In this document: positions 43,563-52,219 of the stretch, piece after piece | How positions within the stretch are numbered: position 1 is the stretch's first letter | How the letters are laid out: each line of letters opens with the position of its first letter | Source of the DNA: Paraprevotella clara YIT 11840 | GTDB taxonomy: Bacteria > Bacteroidota > Bacteroidia > Bacteroidales > Bacteroidaceae | Reading direction: 5' to 3' | NCBI RefSeq assembly: GCF_000233955.1 | Contig: NZ_JH376642.1 | Span: forward strand, 142,580 to 206,579 | Length of the DNA: 64,000 nucleotides | Notes under the pieces: generated by a model | Databases searched by the model: none | What the model saw: only the letters and a program-made list of their open reading frames with translations | What the model was told of the DNA's origin: nothing | Translations under genes and position numbers: made by a program

Positions 43563-45858
43563 TTTTGAATTTTCTCCTTTCTTCTTTTGCCAGCCGGATT
43601 ATCTCCGTTCCCATGTCCAATATGAGGGTTACGGCATGGTTTAACGCATTATCATCAAGCGTTGTCCCATTATGAAGTAATCCATAAAGTCCCCTTAGAG
43701 GTTGGTCGGCACGGAGTATTTCCCATGAACTGCGCAGATGATGTGTCAGGGCATCCAACTTTGGCAGGTCTTTTTGTGTTGCCGCATCCCGGACAGCCTG
43801 CATTTCCTTTTCAGTTTCAGCTATCAGTTTCTCCAGCATGACGGCTTCATTTCCGTAGGACAACAAGGTAGAAAAGTCCGGTTTCCCACAGGGCGTCGCT
43901 TTCATGGAACATCTGTCAGAAGCCTCCATCAGTTCCGATATGGAGAACGGCTTGAACAGGCATCCGGCAAAGCCCCGCTCTATGAGTTCCTCCGCATTGC
44001 AACTGCCCGAAGCGGTTGCCACGACCACCGGGATTATTTTGGAATTGCCCACGTTGGATGAGCGCAGCAGCTCCAACAGTTCAAAGCCGTTTGTATCGGG
44101 CATTTTTAAATCTGCCAGTAACAAACCGTATTCTTTCCGGCGTATCAGTTCCATCAGTTCCGCGACATCTGTACAGATGTCGCAGTGTATTCCCTCTTGG
44201 GCGTACATTTCTTTCAGCATCAGGAGAAGCACCTCGTCGTTGTCGATGGCTACGACTTTGAGGTTCTTCTTTTTCCTGTGGATATAAGTCTGCATTTCTT
44301 GCTCCGGCACTTCCTCGGCTTCCTGCATGGGTATCTCCACCGTAAAACGACTTCCTTTGCCTTTCTTGCTTTCCAAGCGGGTTTTTCCGTGAAGCATTGT
44401 TACGATATTATGCACGATGGCAAGCCCTAGCCCGAAGCCATCTTTTACGGCTGCATTTGAAAGACGTTCAAACGCTCCGAATATTTGTAGCTGTTCCTCT
44501 TCGGTCATACCGGTTCCTGTATCCTCAACCACAAGTGTCAATATGCCGTTGTCGTAATCCGTTGTCAGGAACACACCGCCTTTCTCCGTAAACTTGACGG
44601 CATTTGACAGCAGGTTGTTTCCAATTTGCAGGATGCGTTCCTTGTCGGTCAATACAATGGCATCACTTCCATCCTTCACCGTCAGAGACAATTCCTTGCT
44701 CATTGCAATGGGCGTGAATTCCGTTTCAAGGGTATGCGTAATTGTAGAAATGCGGCAAGGGGACAGTCTGGGCTGTTCCTTGCCGTTGTCCAAGCGAAAG
44801 AAGTCCAGTAAAGTATTGAGCATAATGCGCATACGTTCGGAAGATTCCTGTATGTTTTCGATGAAATGCACATTGTTACCTTTGCTAAACTCTTTCTGCA
44901 GCAATTCGGTATAACCGGTTATTGCTGCCAACGGTGTGCGCAGCTCATGGGTAATAGTATGCACCGCTTTTTTACGGGATGCTATCAGTGTTTCGTTTTC
45001 TTGTACACTTTTATTGAGTTGTTCAATCAACTTCTCCTGTCTTTCTTTTGTTTTTTCTTTCACCCGAATGTCCCTTTGGATAATCCAATAAGATACCATA
45101 AGCAGGACAATGACACTAATAATCAAGATGGTTACAATAACCGCAGAGCGTTCATACGATTCTTTTATGTGCTGTTCCTTGTTTTGAAATGCCGTTTGTG
45201 ATTGTTCGTCTAACTCTTGAAGCAGAGTAGATAATTTGCTGTTCAGTTCCTTATTCTGCACACACAGGCTGTCCGTATTGTCGCTTATCTGCTGTTGTCG
45301 TGAAATCAACTGTCTGTTAAGAGCATGAAGCAGATTGGACTGCATAGGGACTTGCACGGTTTCTTTAGCTCCGAAAAATCCTGCTATGCCTTTCTTTTTA
45401 CGGGTTACAGTACGGAAACTTGTAGCCTGCTCTGTAACAAGAGGCAACTGTTCCAGCAGCAAGCTGTCTTGCCGTTGATGGATTTTCATCGTGTGGAACA
45501 AGTGTTCTTCTTTGTTTGCCAACAGAACACGGAAAGTGTTAATCTGATTGAACGAGATAAATTCGCCATAATCCCGTTGCAAAATTTGTAAGAGACTATC
45601 GACTTTTTGCCGCCGCAACTGATACTTTTGGAAGTCTTCCTCGTCCCATGTAATCGCGGATTCCCCCAAAGTGGCAAGAATTGTAATATGCCGATGAGCG
45701 GCATTTATCGTTTGATTCGCCTCTCGGATTTGGGTGGCTTCCAATTCGATTTTATGAACTCTACCACGCTCATGCAGCATGGTAGCAGCCATACTTCCGA
45801 TGACTGCTATCAATATGATGTAACCCAAAAGTATCCTGTGTTGCAGTAATAATCTCAT
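43555..45858 (-). CDS. rteA: RteA-like hybrid sensor histidine kinase
   Basis: This 767-residue protein has TM1 (about 8-28), an extracytoplasmic helical domain, and TM2 (about 240-260). A HisKA domain follows with the phospho-acceptor His in HTITHELRTPLAAITGY (near residue 304), then an HATPase domain (NLLSNAVKFTEKGG, DTGTGMTEEE). A receiver (LLADLKMPDTNGFELL) and a C-terminal HPt-like domain (LTHHLRSSWEILRAD) complete the relay. This is the RteA architecture. It starts 27 bp after the alpha/beta hydrolase, so it is likely co-transcribed with cargo genes rather than with tetQ. Confidence 0.87.
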   Translation of the reverse strand: MRLLLQHRILLGYIILIAVIGSMAATMLHERGRVHKIELEATQIREANQTINAAHRHITILATLGESAITWDEEDFQKYQLRRQKVDSLLQILQRDYGEFISFNQINTFRVLLANKEEHLFHTMKIHQRQDSLLLEQLPLVTEQATSFRTVTRKKKGIAGFFGAKETVQVPMQSNLLHALNRQLISRQQQISDNTDSLCVQNKELNSKLSTLLQELDEQSQTAFQNKEQHIKESYERSAVIVTILIISVIVLLMVSYWIIQRDIRVKEKTKERQEKLIEQLNKSVQENETLIASRKKAVHTITHELRTPLAAITGYTELLQKEFSKGNNVHFIENIQESSERMRIMLNTLLDFFRLDNGKEQPRLSPCRISTITHTLETEFTPIAMSKELSLTVKDGSDAIVLTDKERILQIGNNLLSNAVKFTEKGGVFLTTDYDNGILTLVVEDTGTGMTEEEQLQIFGAFERLSNAAVKDGFGLGLAIVHNIVTMLHGKTRLESKKGKGSRFTVEIPMQEAEEVPEQEMQTYIHRKKKNLKVVAIDNDEVLLLMLKEMYAQEGIHCDICTDVAELMELIRRKEYGLLLADLKMPDTNGFELLELLRSSNVGNSKIIPVVVATASGSCNAEELIERGFAGCLFKPFSISELMEASDRCSMKATPCGKPDFSTLLSYGNEAVMLEKLIAETEKEMQAVRDAATQKDLPKLDALTHHLRSSWEILRADQPLRGLYGLLHNGTTLDDNALNHAVTLILDMGTEIIRLAKEERRKFKNG

Positions 45859-45885
45859 ATTAGTATATGGAAAACTCCTTGTGTG

Positions 45886-46941
45886 TTAATTCAATTTACT
45901 TTTCAACAACCAATCATCAAGCAAATCAGCCAATTCAGCATTATTCAAATCCTGCATCAAGAAATGCGTATTGCCATAGATGCCGATTTTAGGAAGTTCT
46001 ACTAATGTGGCATTTCCTCCATGTCGGTTGATAGCTTCGACGAACTTGCGGGCCATCTGAAGGCGGACGCGCCAATTTTCATCACCGAGATTCTTGGAGG
46101 GTGTTTCGGGAATGTAATCTCCGAAATAAAGAATAATCGGAATTTCCGTGAGTCTTTTGAATTGCTCCATCGAAACAGCTATCCCAGCTACACCGCCGGT
46201 TAAGCCATCGATACGTTCAGGAACTTCGTCTTCAGGAAACACGAACCCGCCCGGCTCATAGGAAGCGACACCTTTGACCTCTGAATTTTGCATCGCAGAC
46301 ATCCAGCCGGAAAACCCTCCGGCAGAATGGGTTACGAGAATATGGTCGCCGATGCGTTCGGACAATGCTCCGAGTGCGGGAACATCTAATTGATGGTTGC
46401 TTAAATCGGGGGTCATTTCGCGGAAGAACTGTGAAAGAGATGTCGAATCTTTCGGAAACTGCACACCCTCGTTAAAATTCGGCCATACACCGATACGCCA
46501 GATGTCGAACCAGAACATTTCGTCGGCCACTGGTTTGGCTGTCGTTGTTGCTGATGTTCGTCCAGCACGTCCTCTACCCGGAAGATCGACCACGTAACTG
46601 CTCCAGCCACGGCGTAACATTAACGTGGCGAAACCTTCTCTGCCGTCGGGTGTCATTTGCCAGCATACACCCGAACCTCCGTAACCGTGAACATAGACTA
46701 ACGGTAGCTTCTTGCTGTCGGCAGGAATCTGAAAATCCACAAAGGCATGGTCGGCCCGATAGCTTTGTCCGGTTTCTTCTTGCTCCGCCCATCCGACAAA
46801 CTTGCTGTTGTCATACTTTCCCAACCTTTGTATGGTTTGCCCACCCACCGAGAAATGTCCTTGTCGGGCAATCGTTATATGCTGCGCTTGGGCTACTCCT
46901 GCAAATAGCAAGAGTAACACCCCTAAAATAATCTTTTTCAT
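45886..46941 (-). CDS. Secreted alpha/beta-hydrolase
   Basis: This 351-residue protein has a signal peptide (MKKIILGVLLLLFAGVAQAQ). The fold features are LPLVYVHGYGGSGVCWQ (oxyanion-hole region), the nucleophile elbow VTHSAGGFSG, and a late catalytic His in YGNTHFLMQD. It resembles secreted alpha/beta-fold hydrolases of unknown substrate. It overlaps the cupin/CMD gene by 4 nt (ATGA) upstream and precedes rteA by 27 bp, so the three are tightly linked. Ester or lactone hydrolysis is a reasonable inference from the fold only. Confidence 0.82.
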   Translation of the reverse strand: MKKIILGVLLLLFAGVAQAQHITIARQGHFSVGGQTIQRLGKYDNSKFVGWAEQEETGQSYRADHAFVDFQIPADSKKLPLVYVHGYGGSGVCWQMTPDGREGFATLMLRRGWSSYVVDLPGRGRAGRTSATTTAKPVADEMFWFDIWRIGVWPNFNEGVQFPKDSTSLSQFFREMTPDLSNHQLDVPALGALSERIGDHILVTHSAGGFSGWMSAMQNSEVKGVASYEPGGFVFPEDEVPERIDGLTGGVAGIAVSMEQFKRLTEIPIILYFGDYIPETPSKNLGDENWRVRLQMARKFVEAINRHGGNATLVELPKIGIYGNTHFLMQDLNNAELADLLDDWLLKSKLN

Positions 46942-48074
46942 TTCTGTTTTACTATTTGTTCCAATATGTTACGCAATGGTTCCGAATAAGATGTTCCGAG
47001 ATTCATTTCCACGATATTCAGTAATGCCGAAAGTTGTTCGGCTGTAACGCCGAGATGCAGACATATTGCTGCATGGCTTCTGAGCATAGGTTCAACACCG
47101 CCGACTCCGGCAAGAATGGATACTGTTGCGAGCTCGCGTTCCCGATAGGTCAGCAGGTCTCTCTCAAAAAGGTCTGCAAAAAGATGTTCTTTCAAGAAGC
47201 GTTCTATGGCAGGTGTAAATATTGCGTAACCTGCTTTGGGGGCATTGGCAGAAGTACCTGATATTTCGGCAAGTATATCCCGCCCCCGTTCGTAGCGGTT
47301 TCTATTGTCGTTTATTTCAGAAACTTCCCGACCAGCAATATCATTTATCCCGTTCGCTTTCCGTTCATCCACGACCTGCATAAAGGTTTGTATTGCCCGT
47401 AAACTGCGTGGAAATCCGCAATAAGCGTAAGCGTGAATCAACACCTCGTTTATTTCATTGATGGTCATGTCTGCCTCCAACGCTCCCACGAGAGCCGGTT
47501 TTAGATGTTCCAAATCTCCCTTTCCGGTATAGGATGCCACCGATACAATGGCTTGTTCGCGTGCAGTCAATACGTTGTTTGCCCCCACATAACGGTTTTC
47601 CGCTTCAGCCGTAGCTTCCTGATATTGGCTGTCGTTGACGGGTTCGAGCCATACAGCCGCATTTATCTGAGGGTTGGTAGTAATGGCGATATGCGCAAAC
47701 CAGCTGTCCGATGCAGCCCCATGCCAATGCACCACATCAGGGGCAATCTCCACAATGTCGCCCGGAAACAACCGTCGGGCGGGTTGTCCTTTTTCCTGAT
47801 AATACCCGATACCGGCTGTTGCTATCAATATCTGGCCGGCTTTATGTGAGTGCCAACTGTTTCGGCATCCCGGTTCAAAAGTTACATTTGACATAGAGAC
47901 ATGAAGTTCCTTCTGCTCACTTAAAGGAGCAAGCCATACATCACCTGTAAAATTGGGGGTTGAAGATAGTTTTTCGCCAAGCGGATAAGGTTGGCGAAAA
48001 GTTTTTTCTGGATTATTCTGCGCCATTGCTCCAACGGATAGCAGTAATAATGCTGTAATAGCCAATGATTTCAT
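46938..48074 (-). CDS. Cupin plus carboxymuconolactone-decarboxylase-domain protein, secreted
   Basis: This 378-residue protein has a signal peptide (ending GAMAQ), a cupin domain (residues about 45-130) and two CMD/AhpD-like helical repeats (about 165-260 and 285-370). The cupin has the metal-site pattern WHSHKAGQ... VVHWHGA. The first CMD repeat contains HAYAYCGFPRS. CMD proteins act as decarboxylases or redox-active disulfide enzymes; the second repeat appears to lack a Cys pair. Its promoter, with an upstream palindrome, is distinct from that of the AraC gene, of which it is a candidate target. Confidence 0.85.
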   Translation of the reverse strand: MKSLAITALLLLSVGAMAQNNPEKTFRQPYPLGEKLSSTPNFTGDVWLAPLSEQKELHVSMSNVTFEPGCRNSWHSHKAGQILIATAGIGYYQEKGQPARRLFPGDIVEIAPDVVHWHGAASDSWFAHIAITTNPQINAAVWLEPVNDSQYQEATAEAENRYVGANNVLTAREQAIVSVASYTGKGDLEHLKPALVGALEADMTINEINEVLIHAYAYCGFPRSLRAIQTFMQVVDERKANGINDIAGREVSEINDNRNRYERGRDILAEISGTSANAPKAGYAIFTPAIERFLKEHLFADLFERDLLTYRERELATVSILAGVGGVEPMLRSHAAICLHLGVTAEQLSALLNIVEMNLGTSYSEPLRNILEQIVKQK

Positions 48075-48102
48075 ATTACTCTGATTTTTAATGTTTTCAC
48101 TG

Positions 48103-48169
48103 CAAAGTTAGATAGAGAATAGGAATCCGGCGATACAAAAAAATCGGTAAAAACTGCGATTTTTACCGA
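48103..48169 (-). promoter_or_regulatory. Promoter and palindromic operator of the CMD-hydrolase-rteAB operon
   Basis: The minus strand has TAACTTTG (plus 48103-48110), 29 bases before the CMD ATG. A perfect 10-bp inverted repeat (TCGGTAAAAA at 48144-48153, TTTTTACCGA at 48160-48169, 6-nt centre) lies about 33-60 bp upstream of the -7 box, the usual zone for an activator. The neighbouring AraC protein is the obvious candidate binder, but this is untested. Confidence 0.55.
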
Positions 48170-48194
48170 AAATACAAGAGGAAGATAAATATGG

Positions 48195-49001
48195 TTATTC
48201 CCTATAGTCCGTTGGGTTCAATCCTAAATTACGTTGCACGTACCGACTGAAATAGGCAGGTGATGAAAAGCCGAACATATCGGAAATCTGGACGAATGTC
48301 AGTGATTTGTCGCGAAGCAAGCGAGATATTTCAAGTATCGTATAGCGGTTAATCCAATAGTTGGCGGCATAACCGCTCACTTTTTTCGATACCTCAGAGA
48401 GATATTTTGATGTAACGCACAAACAATCGGCATAATAGGTTACTTCCCGATGTTCACGGAATGAGCCATTTTCCAACATCTTCAAAAAACGGCTCATAAT
48501 GGAGGCGTTTTGCGTGGAAATATCACTTTCTCCGTAAATACGGGCATGGAAGTCAAAGAAATCAAGAATGGCAGTCTGCATGGAATTAATCAGTATTTCA
48601 CGATAAAAGCGATGTTCTGTATCCTTAATCCTCGCTTCCAATATCTCGAAATCACGACGGCATATAATCTGTTGTTCCGGTGTAAGGTGCATAACCGGAT
48701 TAAGAAAAAGAGCTAATTGCCCTTTCATTCCGTAGTTGCTTTGAGGCGTACATAATTCGATAAAGCCGGGCTTTGCGTAGATTATTTTGCATTGAAAATC
48801 ATCCGACGGCTCCATTTTTTCAATCATCTTCCGTTTACGGATAATAGACAAATCACCGGTGTGCAGATCAAAGTCCCGTTCATTAAAACGATAACGACAC
48901 GAGCCTCCCAAACAAAGCAAATGAGCCAGATATTCTTCTTCAGAATCAGTTCTCACAATACCAAGTTTATCAACAACAAGTATGTCTCTTTGTTTATCCA
49001 T
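48195..49001 (-). CDS. AraC-family transcriptional regulator
   Basis: This 268-residue protein has an N-terminal ligand/dimerisation domain with cupin-like strands (RFNERDFDLHTGDLSIIRKRKM). The C-terminal pair of helix-turn-helix motifs includes YYADCLCVTSKYLSEVSKKVSG and VQISDMFGFSSPAYFSRYVQRNLGLNPTDYRE. I chose ATG 49001 because the -7 box at 49023-49030 excludes the longer start. It sits between the flavodoxin-containing operon and the CMD operon and probably regulates one or both. Confidence 0.88.
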   Translation of the reverse strand: MDKQRDILVVDKLGIVRTDSEEEYLAHLLCLGGSCRYRFNERDFDLHTGDLSIIRKRKMIEKMEPSDDFQCKIIYAKPGFIELCTPQSNYGMKGQLALFLNPVMHLTPEQQIICRRDFEILEARIKDTEHRFYREILINSMQTAILDFFDFHARIYGESDISTQNASIMSRFLKMLENGSFREHREVTYYADCLCVTSKYLSEVSKKVSGYAANYWINRYTILEISRLLRDKSLTFVQISDMFGFSSPAYFSRYVQRNLGLNPTDYRE

Positions 49002-49022
49002 ACAGCTTACACAAATTATTCG

Positions 49023-49030
49023 CAAAGGTA
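49023..49030 (-). promoter_or_regulatory. -7 promoter element of the AraC gene
   Basis: The minus strand reads TACCTTTG, 22 bases before the ATG at 49001. The gene therefore has its own promoter despite lying downstream of a long same-strand operon. Confidence 0.55.
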
Positions 49031-49093
49031 ATAAATTAAACTTGAATCATATAGATTATTTCTTAGTTTAACTCCCTGTCCCACTATTATATG

Positions 49094-49765
49094 CTATTCC
49101 ACCATGCCAATTTCCTGTAACCAGTTCAAAATACCATCGCGGGAAGTCGCCGTATTATTACGGGAAATGCTGTAACCATTTACCATTGTTGCGTTAGGCT
49201 CTAACCCTGCAATATCCTCCAAGGTCCCAGACCAACCGCTACCTCCGTGCGTAGAAAACGGGATAATGGTTTTTCCGTCGAAATCATACTTGTCGAAGAA
49301 AGAATACATGGCCATCGGCATCTGATACCACCAGATAGGATAACCGATGAAAACAACATCATAATTGTCGAAATTTTCAATGTTTGTTGCAAGTTCAGGA
49401 TGTATGTTATTCTGACGTTCCTGATTTGCCTGACTTGCCAGATCATCGTAATTTTCTGGATAAGGCTGTAAGGTCTGAATCCGAACCATATCTCCTCCCG
49501 TAGCTTCATTGATGATGGTAGCCACGTATTGGACACTGCCGTAAAGTTCCCCGTTCACGGTTACTCGGCTGGCAGAAGTTACCGCATCCACATTGTTAGG
49601 AAGCGGTTGGGAGAAATAGGCTATCAGAATCTTATGATTTGTTCCCGGAACAACTTCTTCCATATCCTGATTTCCATTGCCAGTATCCGGTTCGTCATTC
49701 GAGCAGGCAACAACAAGGCATATAGTGCCTGCCAATAGTGCGAGTGCATAAAGTACCTTTTTCAT
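49094..49765 (-). CDS. Flavodoxin-fold lipoprotein
   Basis: This 223-residue protein has a clear lipobox (LVVAC, Cys about residue 21). A short acidic linker leads to a flavodoxin domain (KILIAYFSQPLPNNVDA, DVVFIGYPIWWYQMPMAMYSFFDKYDFDGKTIIPFSTHGGSGWSG). The family (Flavodoxin_4) binds FMN. Lipidation would place it on the periplasmic side or the outer membrane, unlike classical cytoplasmic flavodoxins. It is the last gene of the long minus-strand operon, 16 bp after the frameshifted flavodoxin. Confidence 0.87.
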   Translation of the reverse strand: MKKVLYALALLAGTICLVVACSNDEPDTGNGNQDMEEVVPGTNHKILIAYFSQPLPNNVDAVTSASRVTVNGELYGSVQYVATIINEATGGDMVRIQTLQPYPENYDDLASQANQERQNNIHPELATNIENFDNYDVVFIGYPIWWYQMPMAMYSFFDKYDFDGKTIIPFSTHGGSGWSGTLEDIAGLEPNATMVNGYSISRNNTATSRDGILNWLQEIGMVE

Positions 49766-49781
49766 AATTCTTTATTTTTAA

Positions 49782-50337
49782 TCATTTTAACAACTTGATT
49801 TCTTTCAGCCATGCTTCAATGCCTTTCGTGTTTTTATCCACGGCTCCGAATCCTTTCCGATGCTCGGCGGCAGGTGTCAGTTCTGCGATTTTAGCCAGTG
49901 TTTCATCCCGATAAGTCGAGGCATAGGTACAGAAAGGAATAACTATTTTCCCCCTTGAAATCATAACTTTCCGAGAACGTATTGATAATCATAGGGGCTG
50001 TATGCCACCAAACAGGACAACCGATGAAGATAACATCGTACTGATCCCAATCCTCGACTTTGTTTTTAATGGCGGGACGTGCATCGGCTTCTTTCTCCGC
50101 TTTCGCCACTTCGGTACACGGGGTGTATTCTGTAGGGTATGGCTTTTCTGGCTCGATACGGAATAGAGTCCCTCCAGTGAGTGATACGATATGTCCGGCC
50201 ACTTTCTGGGTATTGCCGCCCCAACTGAAATAAGCCACCAATATTTTTCCGGAAGATTGTTTATCCGGTGTCGCTTGCGCATAAGCCCCGATATGGAACA
50301 AAACGGCAATCAATAAAATTGTGAATCTTAATTTCAT
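49782..50337 (-). pseudogene. Flavodoxin gene split by a frameshift in a G5 run
   Basis: The N-terminal frame (from 50337) encodes a signal peptide (ending HIGAYAQ) and the first two-thirds of a flavodoxin (GKILVAYFSWGGNTQKVAG, DVIFIGCPVWWHTAPMIINTF, SYDFKG). Homology then continues in another frame as KIVIPFCTYASTYRDETLAKIAEL to WLKEIKLLK. The switch falls at a run of five G on the minus strand (plus CCCCC 49950-49954); four G would restore one 184-residue protein. It is closely similar to the intact flavodoxin at 57609. It could be a real mutation, phase variation or a sequencing error. Confidence 0.85.
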
Positions 50338-50356
50338 AAATCAATCATTTAATTCG

Positions 50357-51040
50357 TTAAATATTTTTTCCGAGATTATATGCCTCCGTTTCGTATTGGC
50401 TGCCTTTTACAGCTCCCTTACGCCCCATGCCCGTTGCCTTGACCATACCCCGCTCCGTGGGATTGGGGAGACACATCACAAAGCCACGAAAACCGTTTAT
50501 CGCCCAATCTGCCGTACTCTCTTCAGCATCAGCACAAGCGGTCAGATAGAAAAACTCCTTATCTTTCATTTCTCGATAACGCCCGTATGTACGGTCGATA
50601 AAGGTTTTCAACTGTCCGGTAATGTTCATGTAATAAACAGGACTTGCCAATACAATCACATCCGCGTTTACCAGCTTATCCACGAGCATCGGGACATCAT
50701 CCCCGGCCTCATTTGCCCGCTTTCCTACCCGTTGCACGTCCTCTTCCGAGAAATAGCCGATATTATAATCGGCAAGAAACACCTTCTCCACATATCCTCC
50801 GGCCTCTTTCGCTCCGCGTGCGAAGGCGTCGCACAATAAATCGGTATTACCTCCTTTACGGGGGCTTCCGGAAATAACCAGCACTCTCTTATGTTCTTTC
50901 GGATTGGGCGATGTTTCCGAAAAATTGATATGGTATCCTTCCGGTACACGTTCAGGCTTGCTGTTTCCACAAGAAGCCAAAGCCCCGATAAGGAGGCTTA
51001 TGGCTATGAATGATACTATTTCACTAACTTTTAGGCTCAT
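50357..51040 (-). CDS. NADPH-dependent FMN reductase-family lipoprotein
   Basis: This 227-residue protein has a lipobox-like signal (LIGALASC, Cys about 24) and a flavodoxin-like domain beginning RVLVISGSPRKGGNTDLLCDAF, the FMN-phosphate loop of the NADPH-dependent FMN reductase/iron-sulfur flavoprotein class. ASPVYYMNITGQLKTFIDRTYGR is also typical. The Cys cluster usually seen in the iron-sulfur subgroup is not apparent, so it is likely a plain FMN protein. It lies 3 bp after the dienelactone-hydrolase-like gene. Confidence 0.83.
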   Translation of the reverse strand: MSLKVSEIVSFIAISLLIGALASCGNSKPERVPEGYHINFSETSPNPKEHKRVLVISGSPRKGGNTDLLCDAFARGAKEAGGYVEKVFLADYNIGYFSEEDVQRVGKRANEAGDDVPMLVDKLVNADVIVLASPVYYMNITGQLKTFIDRTYGRYREMKDKEFFYLTACADAEESTADWAINGFRGFVMCLPNPTERGMVKATGMGRKGAVKGSQYETEAYNLGKNI

Positions 51041-51043
51041 AGC

Positions 51044-52153
51044 TTACAGATTCTTGTTGAAAAAATCCGTCAACTTAACTACGGCTTGTTCCACGTATTC
51101 CGGCACAAAGTAAGTTTTGATGTGCGTAGCACCGGGAATAAAGAACAGCTCCTTGTCCGATGTTCCCGTGGCCTTGCTGTAACACAGTTCGGTCATGTAG
51201 AACGTGTCCGCGATACTTCCCGCAATCATCAACAACGGTTGGTTGATAAGATACATTCCTTCGCTCGCGTCGAATGCCATAAGATCTACCAGACTGCTTT
51301 TGGTGTACTTGAATGTAGAATTGGGGTGCGCGTGGCTTTGCAGGTAATACTCGTATCCGTCACGGTAAAGGTCGAAGGGGAGTTTTGCGGCCTGTTCCGG
51401 TGTCATTCCGCTCATGTCGCCGATATATTCGGGTTCCCCGGTTTCCGCTTCTTTCTGACGTGCGGCACAGGCATCGGCAAGACGCTGCTGAACTTCGTTT
51501 ATCTGCGAATCGAGAAAACCATTACGGCGCACCAGTCCCGTGTTGAACATACTCAACGTGGCTACCGCCTTGAAACGCTTGTCTGTCTGCGCGGCTTTTA
51601 ACGTATAGCCGCCACCGCCACAGATGCCGAGAATACCGACACGGGCAGGATCGACACCCGGATATTGCGCCAGAATATCGGCAGCACGATGGATGTCTTC
51701 GATACGGTTGGCAGGCTTGTCCGTACTGCGCGGTTGCCCTTCACTGGCTCCCTGATAAGCGGCATCAAACGCAAGACAGATATAACCTGCCTCTGCCATA
51801 CGCTGACTGTATAATCCCGCGACCTGCTCTTTGACGCCACCGTTCGGATGGGCGACGACAAGGGCGGGATAGCTTTTCGCCCGGTCATATCCTGCGGGGG
51901 TATAGACATTGGCGGCGATTTTCAGACCGTTCAATTCGTAAGTGATGGAGTGGATACTCACCGCTCCCTCCTTGTTTTCCGTGATAGCACCGTTATAGAC
52001 CAATCCCCACGGATTACTGTTGTGACTTTTAATTGTTTTGATATCCACGTATGTGAACGGCATTTTCTCTTTCTTTTCCATATTCTCTTGTGCATTTAAT
52101 GTATTGCATACAGCCATTGTCGCACACAATACGGTTGTGATTATCTTTTTCAT
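51044..52153 (-). CDS. Dienelactone-hydrolase-like secreted alpha/beta-hydrolase with Cys nucleophile
   Basis: This 369-residue protein has a signal peptide ([22 protein letters not shown]). The hydrolase core includes [19 protein letters not shown] and [11 protein letters not shown]. The nucleophile elbow is [12 protein letters not shown], with Cys at the position usually held by Ser, as in dienelactone hydrolases, and the catalytic His lies in [10 protein letters not shown]. Substrates of this class include lactones and esters; the natural one here is unknown. It has its own -7 box at 52185-52192 and probably begins a second transcript within the cluster. Confidence 0.84.
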   Translation of the reverse strand: MKKIITTVLCATMAVCNTLNAQENMEKKEKMPFTYVDIKTIKSHNSNPWGLVYNGAITENKEGAVSIHSITYELNGLKIAANVYTPAGYDRAKSYPALVVAHPNGGVKEQVAGLYSQRMAEAGYICLAFDAAYQGASEGQPRSTDKPANRIEDIHRAADILAQYPGVDPARVGILGICGGGGYTLKAAQTDKRFKAVATLSMFNTGLVRRNGFLDSQINEVQQRLADACAARQKEAETGEPEYIGDMSGMTPEQAAKLPFDLYRDGYEYYLQSHAHPNSTFKYTKSSLVDLMAFDASEGMYLINQPLLMIAGSIADTFYMTELCYSKATGTSDKELFFIPGATHIKTYFVPEYVEQAVVKLTDFFNKNL

Positions 52154-52184
52154 TATTATCTATTTATATGTTTTACGGACATTG

Positions 52185-52192
52185 CAAAGGTA
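52185..52192 (-). promoter_or_regulatory. -7 promoter element of the dienelactone-hydrolase-like gene
   Basis: The minus strand reads TACCTTTG, 32 bases upstream of the ATG at 52153. Two TTTACGG-type half-sites 21 bp apart (52221-52229 and 52241-52250) lie upstream, but they fall in the coding end of the esterase gene. Confidence 0.5.
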
Positions 52193-52219
52193 GAAAGGGG
52201 CCGGCAATTTCCCCTTACG

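Noticed and set aside
42240..48074. Presence of tetQ with rteAB
   Set aside because: No ribosomal-protection protein (EF-G-like GTPase motifs) occurs upstream of rteA; the upstream genes are a hydrolase and a cupin/CMD protein.
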